This document shows positions 20,656-29,416 of a stretch of 64,000 bases of DNA, piece after piece. Below the pieces are notes generated by a model that worked only from the letters and a program-made list of their open reading frames with translations, searched no databases and was not told the origin of the DNA. Position numbers and translations under genes: made by a program. Positions within the stretch are counted from its first letter, which is position 1. Every line of letters begins with the position of its first letter. The stretch is from SZAS-18 sp038322235 (lineage in GTDB: Bacteria; Verrucomicrobiota; Verrucomicrobiia; Chthoniobacterales; SZAS-18): assembly GCA_038322235.1 (NCBI GenBank), contig JBBQFQ010000002.1, forward strand, positions 205,790 to 269,789, written 5' to 3'.

Positions 20656-22812
20656 TCAACCCTTTTGCTTCCCTCTTCCCGGCTTGACGGGCGCGGCGGC
20701 TTTCGGATCCAGCCCGAGGTTTTCGAAGAACGGATCATTCGACTGCTTCCGGCCGAGGAATTTCTCGATCGATTCATTCGCATCACGCGAACCGCCGGGC
20801 TGATAGATCTCCAGGCGCAGTTTCATGCCGGCAGCGCGATCGAAGAAGCCGTCGGGAGCCTTCTTGAAAACCGTGGCCATGTCGGCGGCGATCGCATCGG
20901 CCCACGCGTAGCCGTAGTAGCCCGCGTCGTAAGCCATGAGATGGCCGAATCCCGAAGCAAAATCGGTCTTCGGATCCAGCGGGAGGAAGACCCGCTCAAG
21001 GCTGGCGTTTGCGATCTCCCGCGCGTCGATTTCGCCCTTCTTGTTCGGCTTCAGCGCGCCGTGGAGCGCCAAGTCGAGCGTCGCAAGGGCAAACTGCCGC
21101 CGATACGTGACGGCAGCGGTGCCGAGTTTCGCCGCTTTCAGCTTCGCGATGATGTCACCCGGAATCCGACGCTGGGGGTCGCGGTAATCCGCCGCAAAGG
21201 TATCGAGCACGCGCTGATCCCACGCCCAATTCTCCAGCATTTGGGAGGGCGCCTCCACGAAATCGCGTTCCACGCTCGTCCCCGCGAAGCGGGAGAACTT
21301 CGCCCGCGTGAGGATCGAATGCATCGCGTGGCCAAACTCGTGGAAAAGAGTCTCCACGTCGCGATGCGGCAGGAGCGAAGGCGCATCGCCCGAAGGCGGG
21401 GGAAAATTACACACGAGCGCGACGGCCGGTCGCTGACTGCGACCGTCCGGCAGCTGCTTCCCCTCAATGATGCCGAATTGCGCGAAGTGGTTGTATTTCC
21501 CCTCCCGCGGATAGAGATCGAGATAAAACATCCCCATCGGTTCGCCGGTGGCGACATCGGTCACGATCCAGAGCTGCAGGTCGTCCACCCACTTGTACGG
21601 AGCTTCGATCTGCTCAAATTTCAGGCCGAAGATGCCCTCATAGATCCGGAACATGCCGGCGAGGCACTTCTCCATCGGAAAGTACACCTTCAGCTCGTCG
21701 GCGTTCACCGCGTACTTGGTCTTCTTCAGCTGGTTCACGTAGTAGCGCCAGTCCCACGCGCTGATTCGGGTCTTCGCATCTCCCGTATCGGCCGCTTTCA
21801 GCGCCTGCATCTCGGCGATTTCCGCGTCGAATTTCGGCTGCACCCCTCGCACGAGGTCCTCGATGAACTTCACCGCGTTCGCCCCGCTCTTTACCATCTT
21901 CGGCTCGGTCTGATAATCCGCCCAGCTCTTGTAGCCGAGCAATTGGGCGATCTCGGAGCGGACCCGGACGATTTGGTTCAAAAGTTCGCCGTTGCGCTCG
22001 GACGCGAGGGTGTCGCGCGCCTCGTACATCCGCCGGCGCGTGGCTTCCAGCTTCGCGTTATCCATGACGGCGAGGTTTTGGTACGTCTCGTTCGCCATCA
22101 CGGTGAACTCCGCTCCGTCCTCGGACTTCTTGATCTTCGAAGAGGCGAGAAAATCCTCCGGCAGGCCCTCGAGCTCGGCGCGCGTGAAGACCACCGGAAC
22201 CGTCGCGTCGGTGATGTTCGCAGAGAAGGTATTGGTCAGGTCCGCCAGCTCTTTCCGCTTGCGTTCCACTTCCTTGCGCAAGCCGGGCTGCAGCGCGAGA
22301 CCGGCCCGGCGGTAATCCCGCATGACGTGCTCGAGCAGACGTTTTTGCTCGCCGGCGAGTTTGGGACCGCTCTTCGCAAAGGCGGCGATGGCCCGGTAAA
22401 CGTCTTCGCGGTAGTCGAGCCCGACGCTCCATTTTTCGATCCGCGTCACCGCCTCCTCAGCTGCCTTCCGGACGGCGGCATCGGGACTCGTTTCCTTGAT
22501 CAGCGTCAGCCGGTTGGCGACCGTGCTCACGCGGTAGCCGAGGTCGTCGAGCGCGCCGACGGTATTCGCAAACGCGACTTTCTTCGGCTCGAGCTTTCCG
22601 ATGACTTCGAGCGCCGCATCGGCTTCCTTCAGGGCATTCTCGGCCGCCTTCGCCACCGACTCCGGCGTGGTCTCGAAGGTCGGAATCGCCAGCACGGCCC
22701 CGGCTTTGGTGGCAGCGGCCTGGAAGTCGTCGACCTTTTTCAGATCGGCCGCGCAAACGCCCGCGGCGAGGAGGATGGCAGGGGCGAGAAAAACGGCGGA
22801 GCGGGAGGGCAT
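20656..22812 (-). CDS. Secreted M3-family zinc oligopeptidase
   Basis: The protein is 718 aa from ATG 22812, which begins a signal peptide (SAVFLAPAILLAAGVCAA). The catalytic zinc motif is HEFGH near residue 490 within 'VETLFHEFGHAMHSIL', and the third ligand lies in 'EAPSQMLENW'. Length and features fit the oligopeptidase A / dipeptidyl carboxypeptidase group, which cleaves short peptides. E. coli OpdA is cytoplasmic, so the signal peptide makes this an exported version. The basic C-terminal tail 'PVKPGRGKQKG' is not conserved. It is followed by oppA after a 206-bp gap that has no obvious terminator. Confidence 0.9.
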   Translation of the reverse strand: MPSRSAVFLAPAILLAAGVCAADLKKVDDFQAAATKAGAVLAIPTFETTPESVAKAAENALKEADAALEVIGKLEPKKVAFANTVGALDDLGYRVSTVANRLTLIKETSPDAAVRKAAEEAVTRIEKWSVGLDYREDVYRAIAAFAKSGPKLAGEQKRLLEHVMRDYRRAGLALQPGLRKEVERKRKELADLTNTFSANITDATVPVVFTRAELEGLPEDFLASSKIKKSEDGAEFTVMANETYQNLAVMDNAKLEATRRRMYEARDTLASERNGELLNQIVRVRSEIAQLLGYKSWADYQTEPKMVKSGANAVKFIEDLVRGVQPKFDAEIAEMQALKAADTGDAKTRISAWDWRYYVNQLKKTKYAVNADELKVYFPMEKCLAGMFRIYEGIFGLKFEQIEAPYKWVDDLQLWIVTDVATGEPMGMFYLDLYPREGKYNHFAQFGIIEGKQLPDGRSQRPAVALVCNFPPPSGDAPSLLPHRDVETLFHEFGHAMHSILTRAKFSRFAGTSVERDFVEAPSQMLENWAWDQRVLDTFAADYRDPQRRIPGDIIAKLKAAKLGTAAVTYRRQFALATLDLALHGALKPNKKGEIDAREIANASLERVFLPLDPKTDFASGFGHLMAYDAGYYGYAWADAIAADMATVFKKAPDGFFDRAAGMKLRLEIYQPGGSRDANESIEKFLGRKQSNDPFFENLGLDPKAAAPVKPGRGKQKG

Positions 22813-22914
22813 GGGCGTCAGCAAAGCGAGGCAAACCAGAAGGAAGGCGGGCCCGAGCCCGACGCAACCGGCATCGGCCCGCTGACGGGGAAGCCGCGAA
22901 CGCCGTGCCCGAGG

Positions 22915-23634
22915 TCAGCCGGAGACCACGGCGCCGTCCCGTAGGCGGAGGACGCGCTGGGTGCGGGCGGCCAGGTCCGGATTATGCGTGACGAGGACAA
23001 GCGCAGTGGCGGCGTTGCGATTGAGCTCGAAGAGAAGCGAGACCACGCGCTCCGCCGTCTCGCCGTCGAGGTTCCCGGTCGGTTCATCCGCGAAAAGGAG
23101 CTTTGGCCGGTTGATGAACGCGCGGGCGAGGGCGACGCGCTGCTGCTCGCCGCCCGACAACTGGGACGGGTAGTGGTCGTGGCGGCCTGCCAGCCCGACC
23201 GAGGCCAGCCGGTCGGCCGCTTCCGCGCGCAACGCCTTCTGGCTGCGACGCGGCGCGGCGTTCATCGTCCCGAGCAACTCGGCAGGGACCATCACGTTTT
23301 CGAGTGCCGTGAGGGTCGGGATCAATTGGAAGTTCTGGAACACGAACCCCGTGTGTTCGCCGCGGACGCGCGCGCGCTCGTCTTCGCCGAGCTGATCGAG
23401 GAGCACACCGGCGAGCCGAATGCTGCCCGAACTCACGCGATCCAGGCCGGCGCACAGTCCGAGGAGGGTGGTTTTGCCGCTGCCCGAGGGTCCGACGATG
23501 GCGAGCGATTCACCTGGGGCGAGCGCGAAGGAGACGCTCCGGAGAACGCTCAGCTCGCCGGCGCCGTTTGGCGCGGGATAGCTTTTCGAGGCATCGACGG
23601 CCTCCAGAATGGGCTCCCGGGATTCCTGACTCAC
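22915..23634 (-). CDS. LolD/MacB/YbbA-type ABC transporter ATP-binding protein
   Basis: The protein is 239 aa, start GTG 23634 overlapping the upstream stop (GTGA). It has Walker A GPSGSGKT at 48-55, Q-loop 'FVFQNFQLIPTLTALENVMVPAEL' (typical of LolD/MacB ATPases), signature LSGGEQQRVALARAF near 150, Walker B LLFADEPTGNLD near 170 and switch histidine 'LVTHNPDLA'. Such ATPases work with FtsX/LolC-type permeases in lipoprotein release or efflux. No permease is next to it: upstream is a GNAT gene and downstream the M3 peptidase. Its permease must be elsewhere. Confidence 0.9.
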   Translation of the reverse strand: MSQESREPILEAVDASKSYPAPNGAGELSVLRSVSFALAPGESLAIVGPSGSGKTTLLGLCAGLDRVSSGSIRLAGVLLDQLGEDERARVRGEHTGFVFQNFQLIPTLTALENVMVPAELLGTMNAAPRRSQKALRAEAADRLASVGLAGRHDHYPSQLSGGEQQRVALARAFINRPKLLFADEPTGNLDGETAERVVSLLFELNRNAATALVLVTHNPDLAARTQRVLRLRDGAVVSG

Positions 23635-24155
23635 GCGAGGAATTCCGGGGGCAGGTCAACCGGTTCGCCGGCGCCGGCGAACTTGGGATAGACAAATTTT
23701 TCGGCGGGCACACCTTTGCGAGTGATTCCGAAGGCGCGCTTCACGCCCTCCACTTTCATCGCCTGGAGGGAGCGCCAGAGCAGGTCAGTCCCGAGTCCGC
23801 GGTTCCGGTATTCGAGTAGAATACAGGGACCGGAGAGGAGATGGCACTCCGACGCCGGATTGACAGAAAAGACCGATGCCCCGACGAGACGAGAGCCGTG
23901 AGCGAGGACGAGGCCGGGGATTTCCTGCGCTTCGAAGACCAACCGTACCTGCTCCGCGAGCTTGTCCTTGATCCGCCGGTACGACTCCGCCCAGTCGCTA
24001 TCGAGAGTGAAGCTGTTGACGATCACGGCCTGGACGACGTCGAGTTCACGGCGCTGCGCCGGACGGACCACGGTATTCACGGGGAGCCGGCCGGTGGCGG
24101 GCTCACCCATCTTTTCGAGATCCCACGCGAACCGCGTCCACTGAACAAGCTTCAT
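23631..24155 (-). CDS. GNAT-family N-acetyltransferase
   Basis: The protein is 174 aa. It has an N-terminal 'VVRPAQRRELDVVQAVIVNSF' and the acetyl-CoA motif 'YRNRGLGTDLLWRSL' (R/QxxGxG/A as RNRGLG). The C-terminal part 'RAFGITRKGVPAEKFVYPKF' is typical of a GNAT fold that ends in a Tyr/Phe-rich strand. Substrate is unknown. It is translationally coupled to the following ABC ATPase through a 4-base overlap, which hints at a shared function that I cannot name. Confidence 0.8.
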   Translation of the reverse strand: MKLVQWTRFAWDLEKMGEPATGRLPVNTVVRPAQRRELDVVQAVIVNSFTLDSDWAESYRRIKDKLAEQVRLVFEAQEIPGLVLAHGSRLVGASVFSVNPASECHLLSGPCILLEYRNRGLGTDLLWRSLQAMKVEGVKRAFGITRKGVPAEKFVYPKFAGAGEPVDLPPEFLA

Positions 24156-24241
24156 AGAGCGGGCAGTGTGTGCGGGCAGTGCGCCCCGAGCAACCCCCCC
24201 GGAAGACGAATTCCGCGGTCCCGCGGAGACCGGACCGCCCG

Positions 24242-25342
24242 TTATCCCAATCGCGCAATGATCGCGTCTGCCATCCCCTCGGTTTCAACACGTTGCCCCG
24301 TTCCAGCGAAGATGTCACCGGTCCGGAAACCGTCATCGATCGCGCGATCCACCGCGGCCTCGATGCCCCGGGCGATGTCATCGCGGCCGAACGTGTGGCG
24401 GAACATCAAGGCGCCAGAAAGGATCTGTGCGACCGGATTCGCGACGCCGAGGCCGGCGATGTCCGGTGCGCTCCCGCCGCTGGGCTCATAGAGTCCAAAC
24501 GGGAATCTGCGGCCATCCGCCGAGCCGAGACTCGCGCTGGGCAGCATCCCGAGCGAACCGGCGAGCATCGCCATTTCGTCGCTGAGAATGTCGCCAAAGA
24601 GATTCTCGGCGAGGAGTACATCAAAATCCCGCGGACGCCGAATCAGCTGCATCGCGGCGTTGTCGACGTAGAGGTGGTCGAGCGCGACCTCGGGGAACTC
24701 TGGCGCGATCTCGATGACCGTCCGCCGCCAGAGGACGCTATTTTCGAGGACGTTCGCCTTGTCCACCGAAGTGAGTTTCCGCCGCCGCAGCCGGGCCGCG
24801 GCGAAAGCGATGCGCGTCACGCGTTCGATCTCGGAGCGGCGGTAAACCATCGTATCCACCGCGACCGGCTCTCCATCCTCGAGATGCTGGCCCTTCGGCC
24901 GGCCGAAATACAAGCCCCCGGTCAGTTCGCGGACGCAGAGAATGTCGAAGCCATCGCCGATGATCTCGGCGCGGAGTGGCGACGCATGGGAGAGCGCGGC
25001 CCGGCAGCGGGTGGGTCGGAGGTTGGCAAAGAGTTTGAAATGCTGGCGCAGCGGCAGAAGCGCACCCCGCTCCGGCTGTTCCGCGGGCGGCAGATGCTCC
25101 CATTTCGGTCCGCCGACCGAGCCAAAGAGGATGGCATCCGCCTGCTCGCAGGCCGTAAGGGTCGAGGCGGGCAAGGCCGAGCCCGCCGCATCAATAGCCG
25201 CACCGCCAACCGGATACTCGTCGAGTTGAATCGTGATTCCGGCCCGTTCCGCAACGACACCCAGCACCCGCAGCGCAGCCCGCATCACCTCCGGACCGAT
25301 GCCGTCTCCACTGAGGACGGCGACTCGGTATGCATCTGTCAT
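24242..25342 (-). CDS. leuB: 3-isopropylmalate dehydrogenase
   Basis: The protein is 366 aa from ATG 25342 (a TTG at 25351 would add three residues). It oxidatively decarboxylates 3-isopropylmalate with NAD+ in leucine biosynthesis. Family marks are 'VAVLSGDGIGPEVM', 'ILFGSVGGPKWE', the substrate arginines in 'LRPTRC', 'YFGRPKG', the catalytic Tyr/Lys region with 'SVDKANVL', the metal-binding 'NLFGDILSDEMAMLAGSLGMLPSAS' (acidic residues D, D) and 'YEPSGGSAPDIAG'. A strong hairpin-T-run terminator ends only eight bases upstream of the start codon, so the transcription arrangement is unusual. Confidence 0.95.
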   Translation of the reverse strand: MTDAYRVAVLSGDGIGPEVMRAALRVLGVVAERAGITIQLDEYPVGGAAIDAAGSALPASTLTACEQADAILFGSVGGPKWEHLPPAEQPERGALLPLRQHFKLFANLRPTRCRAALSHASPLRAEIIGDGFDILCVRELTGGLYFGRPKGQHLEDGEPVAVDTMVYRRSEIERVTRIAFAAARLRRRKLTSVDKANVLENSVLWRRTVIEIAPEFPEVALDHLYVDNAAMQLIRRPRDFDVLLAENLFGDILSDEMAMLAGSLGMLPSASLGSADGRRFPFGLYEPSGGSAPDIAGLGVANPVAQILSGALMFRHTFGRDDIARGIEAAVDRAIDDGFRTGDIFAGTGQRVETEGMADAIIARLG

Positions 25343-25349
25343 CGGAGTC

Positions 25350-25381
25350 AAAAAACCGCCGGAGCATTTCGGCTCCGGCGG
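25350..25381 (-). terminator. Intrinsic terminator between secretin and leuB
   Basis: On the minus strand a perfect 10-bp stem (25381-25372 with 25365-25356) encloses a 6-base loop and is followed by TTTTTT (25355-25350; the last T overlaps TTTTTTGA). It lies 39 bases beyond the secretin stop and ends eight bases before the leuB ATG. It could act as a terminator for the secretin transcript or as an attenuator for leuB. Confidence 0.85.
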
Positions 25382-25419
25382 TCAAGAAAACGGGCTTAAA
25401 GTGACGAACGACGCTGGAC

Positions 25420-27246
25420 TCAGCGACTGCGACTGGTCGCAGATTCGCGGTAGCTGACGCCCTTGCTGTCCCCGCAATTCGTACCCGGTTTCGGATACTC
25501 TCCGGCGATCGGACGGTCGGGAGTGTCGATGAGCTTGATCGATCCCTTGGCATTGTTCCGCCAGCCACCCGGCTCGGCGAACTCGTTGCCGCTGTTTCTC
25601 AGACCCGTGACCTGGTCCTCGAGACCCGTGCCGTAGGGCTGATTGATAACCGTCGGAGTAATGAATACGAGAAGATTGCGCTTCGTGCGGGAATTCAGAC
25701 GCTCCTGGAAGAGATAGCCGATGATCGGAATGTCGCCAAGCACGGGAACCTTCGTCTTCCCTTTCGACGTTTCGTCCTGGAGCAGTCCGCCAATCGCGAG
25801 CGTGCAACCACTCTTAATCAGTACATTGGATTCGAGGGAGCGGGTGTCGATGATCGGGCTCGAGACACTCGCGCCTCCGAAGGTGAACACCTGATCACCA
25901 ACCCGGTTGCTGATTTCGGGCTTCACGGACAGCGTCACGAAACCGTCCTTATTGATGGTCGGCTTCACGATGAGGGTGTTTCCAAACGTCTTGTCCTCGA
26001 AGCCGGAAAATACGGCCGTAGCGGTCTGTTCGTTGAAGTTCAGGCGGGGCACCGGCTGCTTGCGGACGATCTTAATCGTCGCTTCGAGGTTGTTCGCGGT
26101 GACGATGCGCGGATTCGCGAGGAATTCCGCGTCCGCATCCTCGTTCAGGAAGCGGAGCGTCGCCGACATCTGTGGGACGGAGAGAATCGCAATCTGACCG
26201 AGTAATTGCCGGCCGAAGTCGCCGATTCCGCCGCTGACGGCGAACTCATTTGTTTGAACTTGGCGCTGGCCGTTAAAACTGATGGTCCCCGGCCCCCGCT
26301 GATCCACCGTCACCGGAATCCCGGACGAATTGAACAGCGGAACGGTTGACTGAGTCGGTTGACCACGGTTGATCACGGTCTGGGCGGCCACCGAACTGAG
26401 CGCTCCTGGACCGGACGCACCGTAGCGAAAGGTCTGCGGCTGCGTCGAACTGCCGACCACGCCGGCCCAATTGATCCCGTAGCTCTGGCGCGGGTTGGCG
26501 GCGACTTCAACAAGGCGCGCTTCAATCATGACCTGCTTGGTCGGCGTATCGATCTTCCGAAGGAACTCCCTGACCTTGTCGATGTGGGATTTGAATTCGG
26601 TGAAGTAGATCGTGTTTGTGCGGTCGTCGACCTGCGGCTTGATCCGGGCCTGCAGCTGGCCTTCGACGAGAGCGATGGACTTGGAAGCCGTCGCGTAGCT
26701 GAAAGTATAGAAGTCGCTGTCCGTCGGCTCCGCGGCCTTCTCCGAGGGATCTTTGACGTAGTTGACGTTGCCGATCTGCGTGAAGAGCAGGCCCTTTGAG
26801 GTGCAGATGATGTTGATCGCTTCGAGCGCGGTCACGTCTTCAAGCCGGATTGTGACGGGACTCGGCACAGCGAGCACTTTGTCGCTGATCACGAGATTGA
26901 TGCGCGCCTGCCGGGCGAGGAGGCGGAGAACGGTGCCAAGCTCGGTGCCTTCAAATTCGCGAGCCCGCGCGCCGGAAGCGTTCGCGTCCGTTGGCGTGGT
27001 CGGTTGACTCGAAATCGTCGGAGGTTCAATGGGCGCCGGTCCCGCCTGCCCGGGAGCGACGGGCGCCGGCAAGTCACCCGGCGTCGAGCCAGGAACCGGG
27101 TTCTGCGCGAGAGTCGGAGGCGGGAGCGGGGCGGGAGAGAGAGGCGGCGGCGCGCCGGCGCCGGAGGTTGGCTGCTGCGCCCATGCACCGGCCGTCGTGA
27201 GCGACGCGGTGATGGCAGCGAGGAGATGCGTTCTGAGAGGGTTCAT
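25420..27246 (-). CDS. Outer-membrane secretin (PilQ/GspD type)
   Basis: The protein is 608 aa from ATG 27246, which begins a signal peptide ending 'AGAWAQ'. A Pro-rich linker is followed by an STN-like domain ('FEGTELGTVLRLLARQARINLVIS'), an N1-type domain ('FYTFSYATASKSIALVEGQL', 'KVREFLRKIDTPTKQVMIEARLVEV') and the secretin channel domain with the hallmark 'VPVLGDIPIIGYLFQ' and 'LLVFITPTVI'. It would form the outer-membrane pore of a type IV pilus or type II system. PilT-type ATPases lie 5.5 kb away, so a pilus role (PilQ) is favoured. The C-terminal 80 residues after the barrel are not conserved. Confidence 0.88.
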   Translation of the reverse strand: MNPLRTHLLAAITASLTTAGAWAQQPTSGAGAPPPLSPAPLPPPTLAQNPVPGSTPGDLPAPVAPGQAGPAPIEPPTISSQPTTPTDANASGARAREFEGTELGTVLRLLARQARINLVISDKVLAVPSPVTIRLEDVTALEAINIICTSKGLLFTQIGNVNYVKDPSEKAAEPTDSDFYTFSYATASKSIALVEGQLQARIKPQVDDRTNTIYFTEFKSHIDKVREFLRKIDTPTKQVMIEARLVEVAANPRQSYGINWAGVVGSSTQPQTFRYGASGPGALSSVAAQTVINRGQPTQSTVPLFNSSGIPVTVDQRGPGTISFNGQRQVQTNEFAVSGGIGDFGRQLLGQIAILSVPQMSATLRFLNEDADAEFLANPRIVTANNLEATIKIVRKQPVPRLNFNEQTATAVFSGFEDKTFGNTLIVKPTINKDGFVTLSVKPEISNRVGDQVFTFGGASVSSPIIDTRSLESNVLIKSGCTLAIGGLLQDETSKGKTKVPVLGDIPIIGYLFQERLNSRTKRNLLVFITPTVINQPYGTGLEDQVTGLRNSGNEFAEPGGWRNNAKGSIKLIDTPDRPIAGEYPKPGTNCGDSKGVSYRESATSRSR

Positions 27247-27334
27247 CGCACGTGGTTGGGTCAAGGTTGAGGCGAGGGGCAGTTGAGCACAAAGCACACC
27301 AGCGACATCGTTATCCAGCAAAATCGTTTTGCAG

Positions 27335-28027
27335 TCACGCTTTTTTTGCAGTGTCTCTGTCAAAAAGTTTTGGACCCTTTTCGACCCCCTCCGCGCCACT
27401 GCCCAGCGCCTCGACGAAGGCACGCATGAGCCTGTGGTCTTTGCGCCGGGCGTCCGCGGCGACTTCGACGCCGCTCGCAACGTCCACCCCGTCTGGTCGC
27501 ACTCTTCGGTAAGCATCACTGACATTTAGCGGCGTTAGACCCCCCGAAAGAAAAAATGCGCGGCCCCCGTGAACGCGGAACTCGTGCGCGAGCGCCCAGT
27601 CGAACGTCGCGCCGGTTCCGCCCATCGTCCCAGACTGAAATGTGTCCAGCAGCACTGTCACGGCGGAAGGGAGAGAAGGGATCACGGCAAAGCTGCCCGC
27701 GTCGCGAATCCGGATCGCCTTGATCACGGGGATGCCGGCCGATTCCAGCTGGACGCAGAGACTGGCGGGCTCATCGCCGTGGAGTTGAATGGCGTCGAGA
27801 TCCGGATTCTCTGCGGCCGTCAGAGCATCCTGAAGAGACGGGTTGACCATGACCGCCACCCGGCTGACGTGAACCGGCAGATCGCGGAGCCACCCCGCGC
27901 GCTCGAGCGGCAGAAATCGCTTGGATTGCGGCCAGAGATTCACGCCGAGCACGTCCGCACCAGCAGCGACCGCGGCGAGGGCGTCCGCGGCACACGTAAT
28001 ACCGCAAATCTTGATGCGTGGTCTCAT
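27335..28027 (-). CDS. trpF: Phosphoribosylanthranilate isomerase
   Basis: The protein is 230 aa. It performs the Amadori rearrangement in tryptophan synthesis. The TIM-barrel motifs are in place: 'IKICGIT' at 5-11 with the catalytic Cys, 'LDAIQLHGDE' near 77, the catalytic Asp in 'VLLDTF', 'FFLSGGLTPLNV' near 176 and 'VDVASGVE' near 197. A C-terminal extension of about 25 residues ('KLFDRDTAKKA') goes beyond the usual end. It starts ten bases after the receiver-protein stop, so the two are co-transcribed. It is isolated from other trp genes in this window. Confidence 0.93.
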   Translation of the reverse strand: MRPRIKICGITCAADALAAVAAGADVLGVNLWPQSKRFLPLERAGWLRDLPVHVSRVAVMVNPSLQDALTAAENPDLDAIQLHGDEPASLCVQLESAGIPVIKAIRIRDAGSFAVIPSLPSAVTVLLDTFQSGTMGGTGATFDWALAHEFRVHGGRAFFLSGGLTPLNVSDAYRRVRPDGVDVASGVEVAADARRKDHRLMRAFVEALGSGAEGVEKGPKLFDRDTAKKA

Positions 28028-28036
28028 GGACGTGAG

Positions 28037-28450
28037 TCACCGCGCATCCAGCAGGCACCGCGAGACCTTCACGAGCACTCGATCCAGCGTGAACGGTTTC
28101 GCGAGCATGCCCCGCACGCCCGGCTCGCGGAGCACCTCCTGAGCCCGCGGATGATCGCCGTGACCGGTGAGGAGAAGCATCGGGGGGAGCGGCGGAATCG
28201 GTGGATCGCTGTTTTCGTAGACTGTACGGATCATCCGATACAGGAGCGCGCCATCCATCTGCGGCATGACGAGGTCAAAGATGAACAAGTCGTACCGCCG
28301 CTTCAGCGCGAGCTCGAACGCGTACTCCGGGCTGGGCGTGGCATCGACATGGCACCCCTCCACCAGCGAAGCCAGCGCTTCCCGGAGCAGGCCGAGGACG
28401 CCGACGTCATCGTCGGCGATCAGGATGTTGCGTTCGATTTCGACGGACAT
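28037..28450 (-). CDS. Single-domain response regulator (receiver)
   Basis: The protein is 137 aa from ATG 28450. It consists of one REC domain: acidic pocket D13-D15 in 'LIADDDVG', phospho-acceptor Asp near 58 in 'FIFDLVMPQMDG', Thr near 96 in 'LLLTGHG' and Lys near 118 in 'LAKPF'. There is no output domain, so it would act by protein contact, as CheY-like or pilus-control receivers do. It is the first gene of a run with trpF and the secretin. No kinase is adjacent. Confidence 0.85.
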   Translation of the reverse strand: MSVEIERNILIADDDVGVLGLLREALASLVEGCHVDATPSPEYAFELALKRRYDLFIFDLVMPQMDGALLYRMIRTVYENSDPPIPPLPPMLLLTGHGDHPRAQEVLREPGVRGMLAKPFTLDRVLVKVSRCLLDAR

Positions 28451-28503
28451 GGCGCAGGCGGGTGGCGAGGTGAATGGGCCGGGGAATGATGCATCTTCGT
28501 GGG

Positions 28504-28758
28504 ATGGAACCAACGACCTTCTACCGCGAACTCGCATCCGCGCTGCAATCGCGCCTCGCCGTCATTCAGGACCGCGCCCATTACGAGCGCGACGCGGCCG
28601 ACCACCTCAACGCGCTCCGAGAGGCGTCCGAGCGGATCGAGATCGTCGCCGCCGGTCTTCCCCAACCGCTCGACCCGACGCTCGCCCACTACCTCGAGCG
28701 CCGGAGCTACGACAAGGCGCTGGCGTGGCTGGAGGAGACGCTCGCGGCGCGGACGTAG
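28504..28758 (+). CDS. Small conserved-looking hypothetical protein
   Basis: The protein is 84 aa from ATG 28504; in-frame ATGs at 28474, 28486 and 28489 are alternatives. The content is alpha-helical: 'FYRELASALQSRLAVIQDRAHYERDAADHLNALREASERI' (two helices) and 'LDPTLAHYLERRSYDKALAWLEETL'. I recall similar 80-90 aa proteins of unknown function in Verrucomicrobia. It is divergent from the receiver gene and convergent with dps (eight bases apart). Confidence 0.65.
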   Translation: MEPTTFYRELASALQSRLAVIQDRAHYERDAADHLNALREASERIEIVAAGLPQPLDPTLAHYLERRSYDKALAWLEETLAART

Positions 28759-28766
28759 GACGACGT

Positions 28767-29276
28767 TCAATCCTCGAGGTGCGCCTCAAGAAACCAGAGC
28801 GCCTTGTCGAGCGAACGAGAGACTCCCGTAAAAAGGTCCGAGCTGTCGGCATCGCCCGCTTCGGCCGTGGCGGCGATGGCCTGACGGGTGGACTTCGCGA
28901 GCGCTGCGAACCGGTCCGACAGGGCGACCACATGTTCGTGCCCCTGAATCGCCTCGAGCGGATACTCGTCGAGGACCGAGGTCGCCGCCGCGATGCGGGC
29001 CGTTCCCAGTGCGGTACCGCCGAGCGCCGTGCATCGTTCGGCGATCTCGTCGACGTTCTCCTCGAGTTCCTCATGGAGTTTGTCGAACAGCTCGTGGAGG
29101 GCGATAAAATGCGCTCCGCGCACGTTCCAGTGCGCCTGCTTGGTCTGGGAGGCCAGATCGACGGTATCGGCGAGTTGCTGGTTCAAAATCGCCACGACCG
29201 TCTCGCGCACTTCGCGCGGGAGATCGTTGCGGCTGGGATGCAGCGGAGAGGTTGGTTCTGATTTCCGTTTGGCCAT
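28767..29276 (-). CDS. dps: Dps-family ferritin-like DNA-protecting protein
   Basis: The protein is 169 aa from ATG 29276. Dps oxidises Fe(II) with H2O2, stores iron in a 12-mer shell and may coat DNA. The inter-subunit ferroxidase ligands are visible as the His in 'KQAHWNVRGAHFIALHELFD' and the Asp/Glu in the following 'HEELEENVDEIAERC'. The C-terminus 'SDLFTGVSRSLDKALWFLEAHLE' is typical of the family. A Lys/Arg-rich N-terminus ('MAKRKSEP') could bind DNA. It is a single gene with a 140-bp upstream space shared with the divergent M32 peptidase gene. Confidence 0.93.
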   Translation of the reverse strand: MAKRKSEPTSPLHPSRNDLPREVRETVVAILNQQLADTVDLASQTKQAHWNVRGAHFIALHELFDKLHEELEENVDEIAERCTALGGTALGTARIAAATSVLDEYPLEAIQGHEHVVALSDRFAALAKSTRQAIAATAEAGDADSSDLFTGVSRSLDKALWFLEAHLED

Positions 29277-29416
29277 GATGGCGCAATGTAACCCGATGCG
29301 GCGCTCGGAGGCGCATGGAAATCTGTCATCACCCGCCGGTCGCACGCGGAGCGGACCCAAAATCTCCGCGCCGAGGATTTACCCAGGGGCGACCCGGCCC
29401 ATAATCATCCGTCGTC

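Noticed and set aside
20602..22944. 780-aa plus-strand open frame
   Set aside because: It is antisense to the M3 oligopeptidase, which has HEFGH and a signal peptide.
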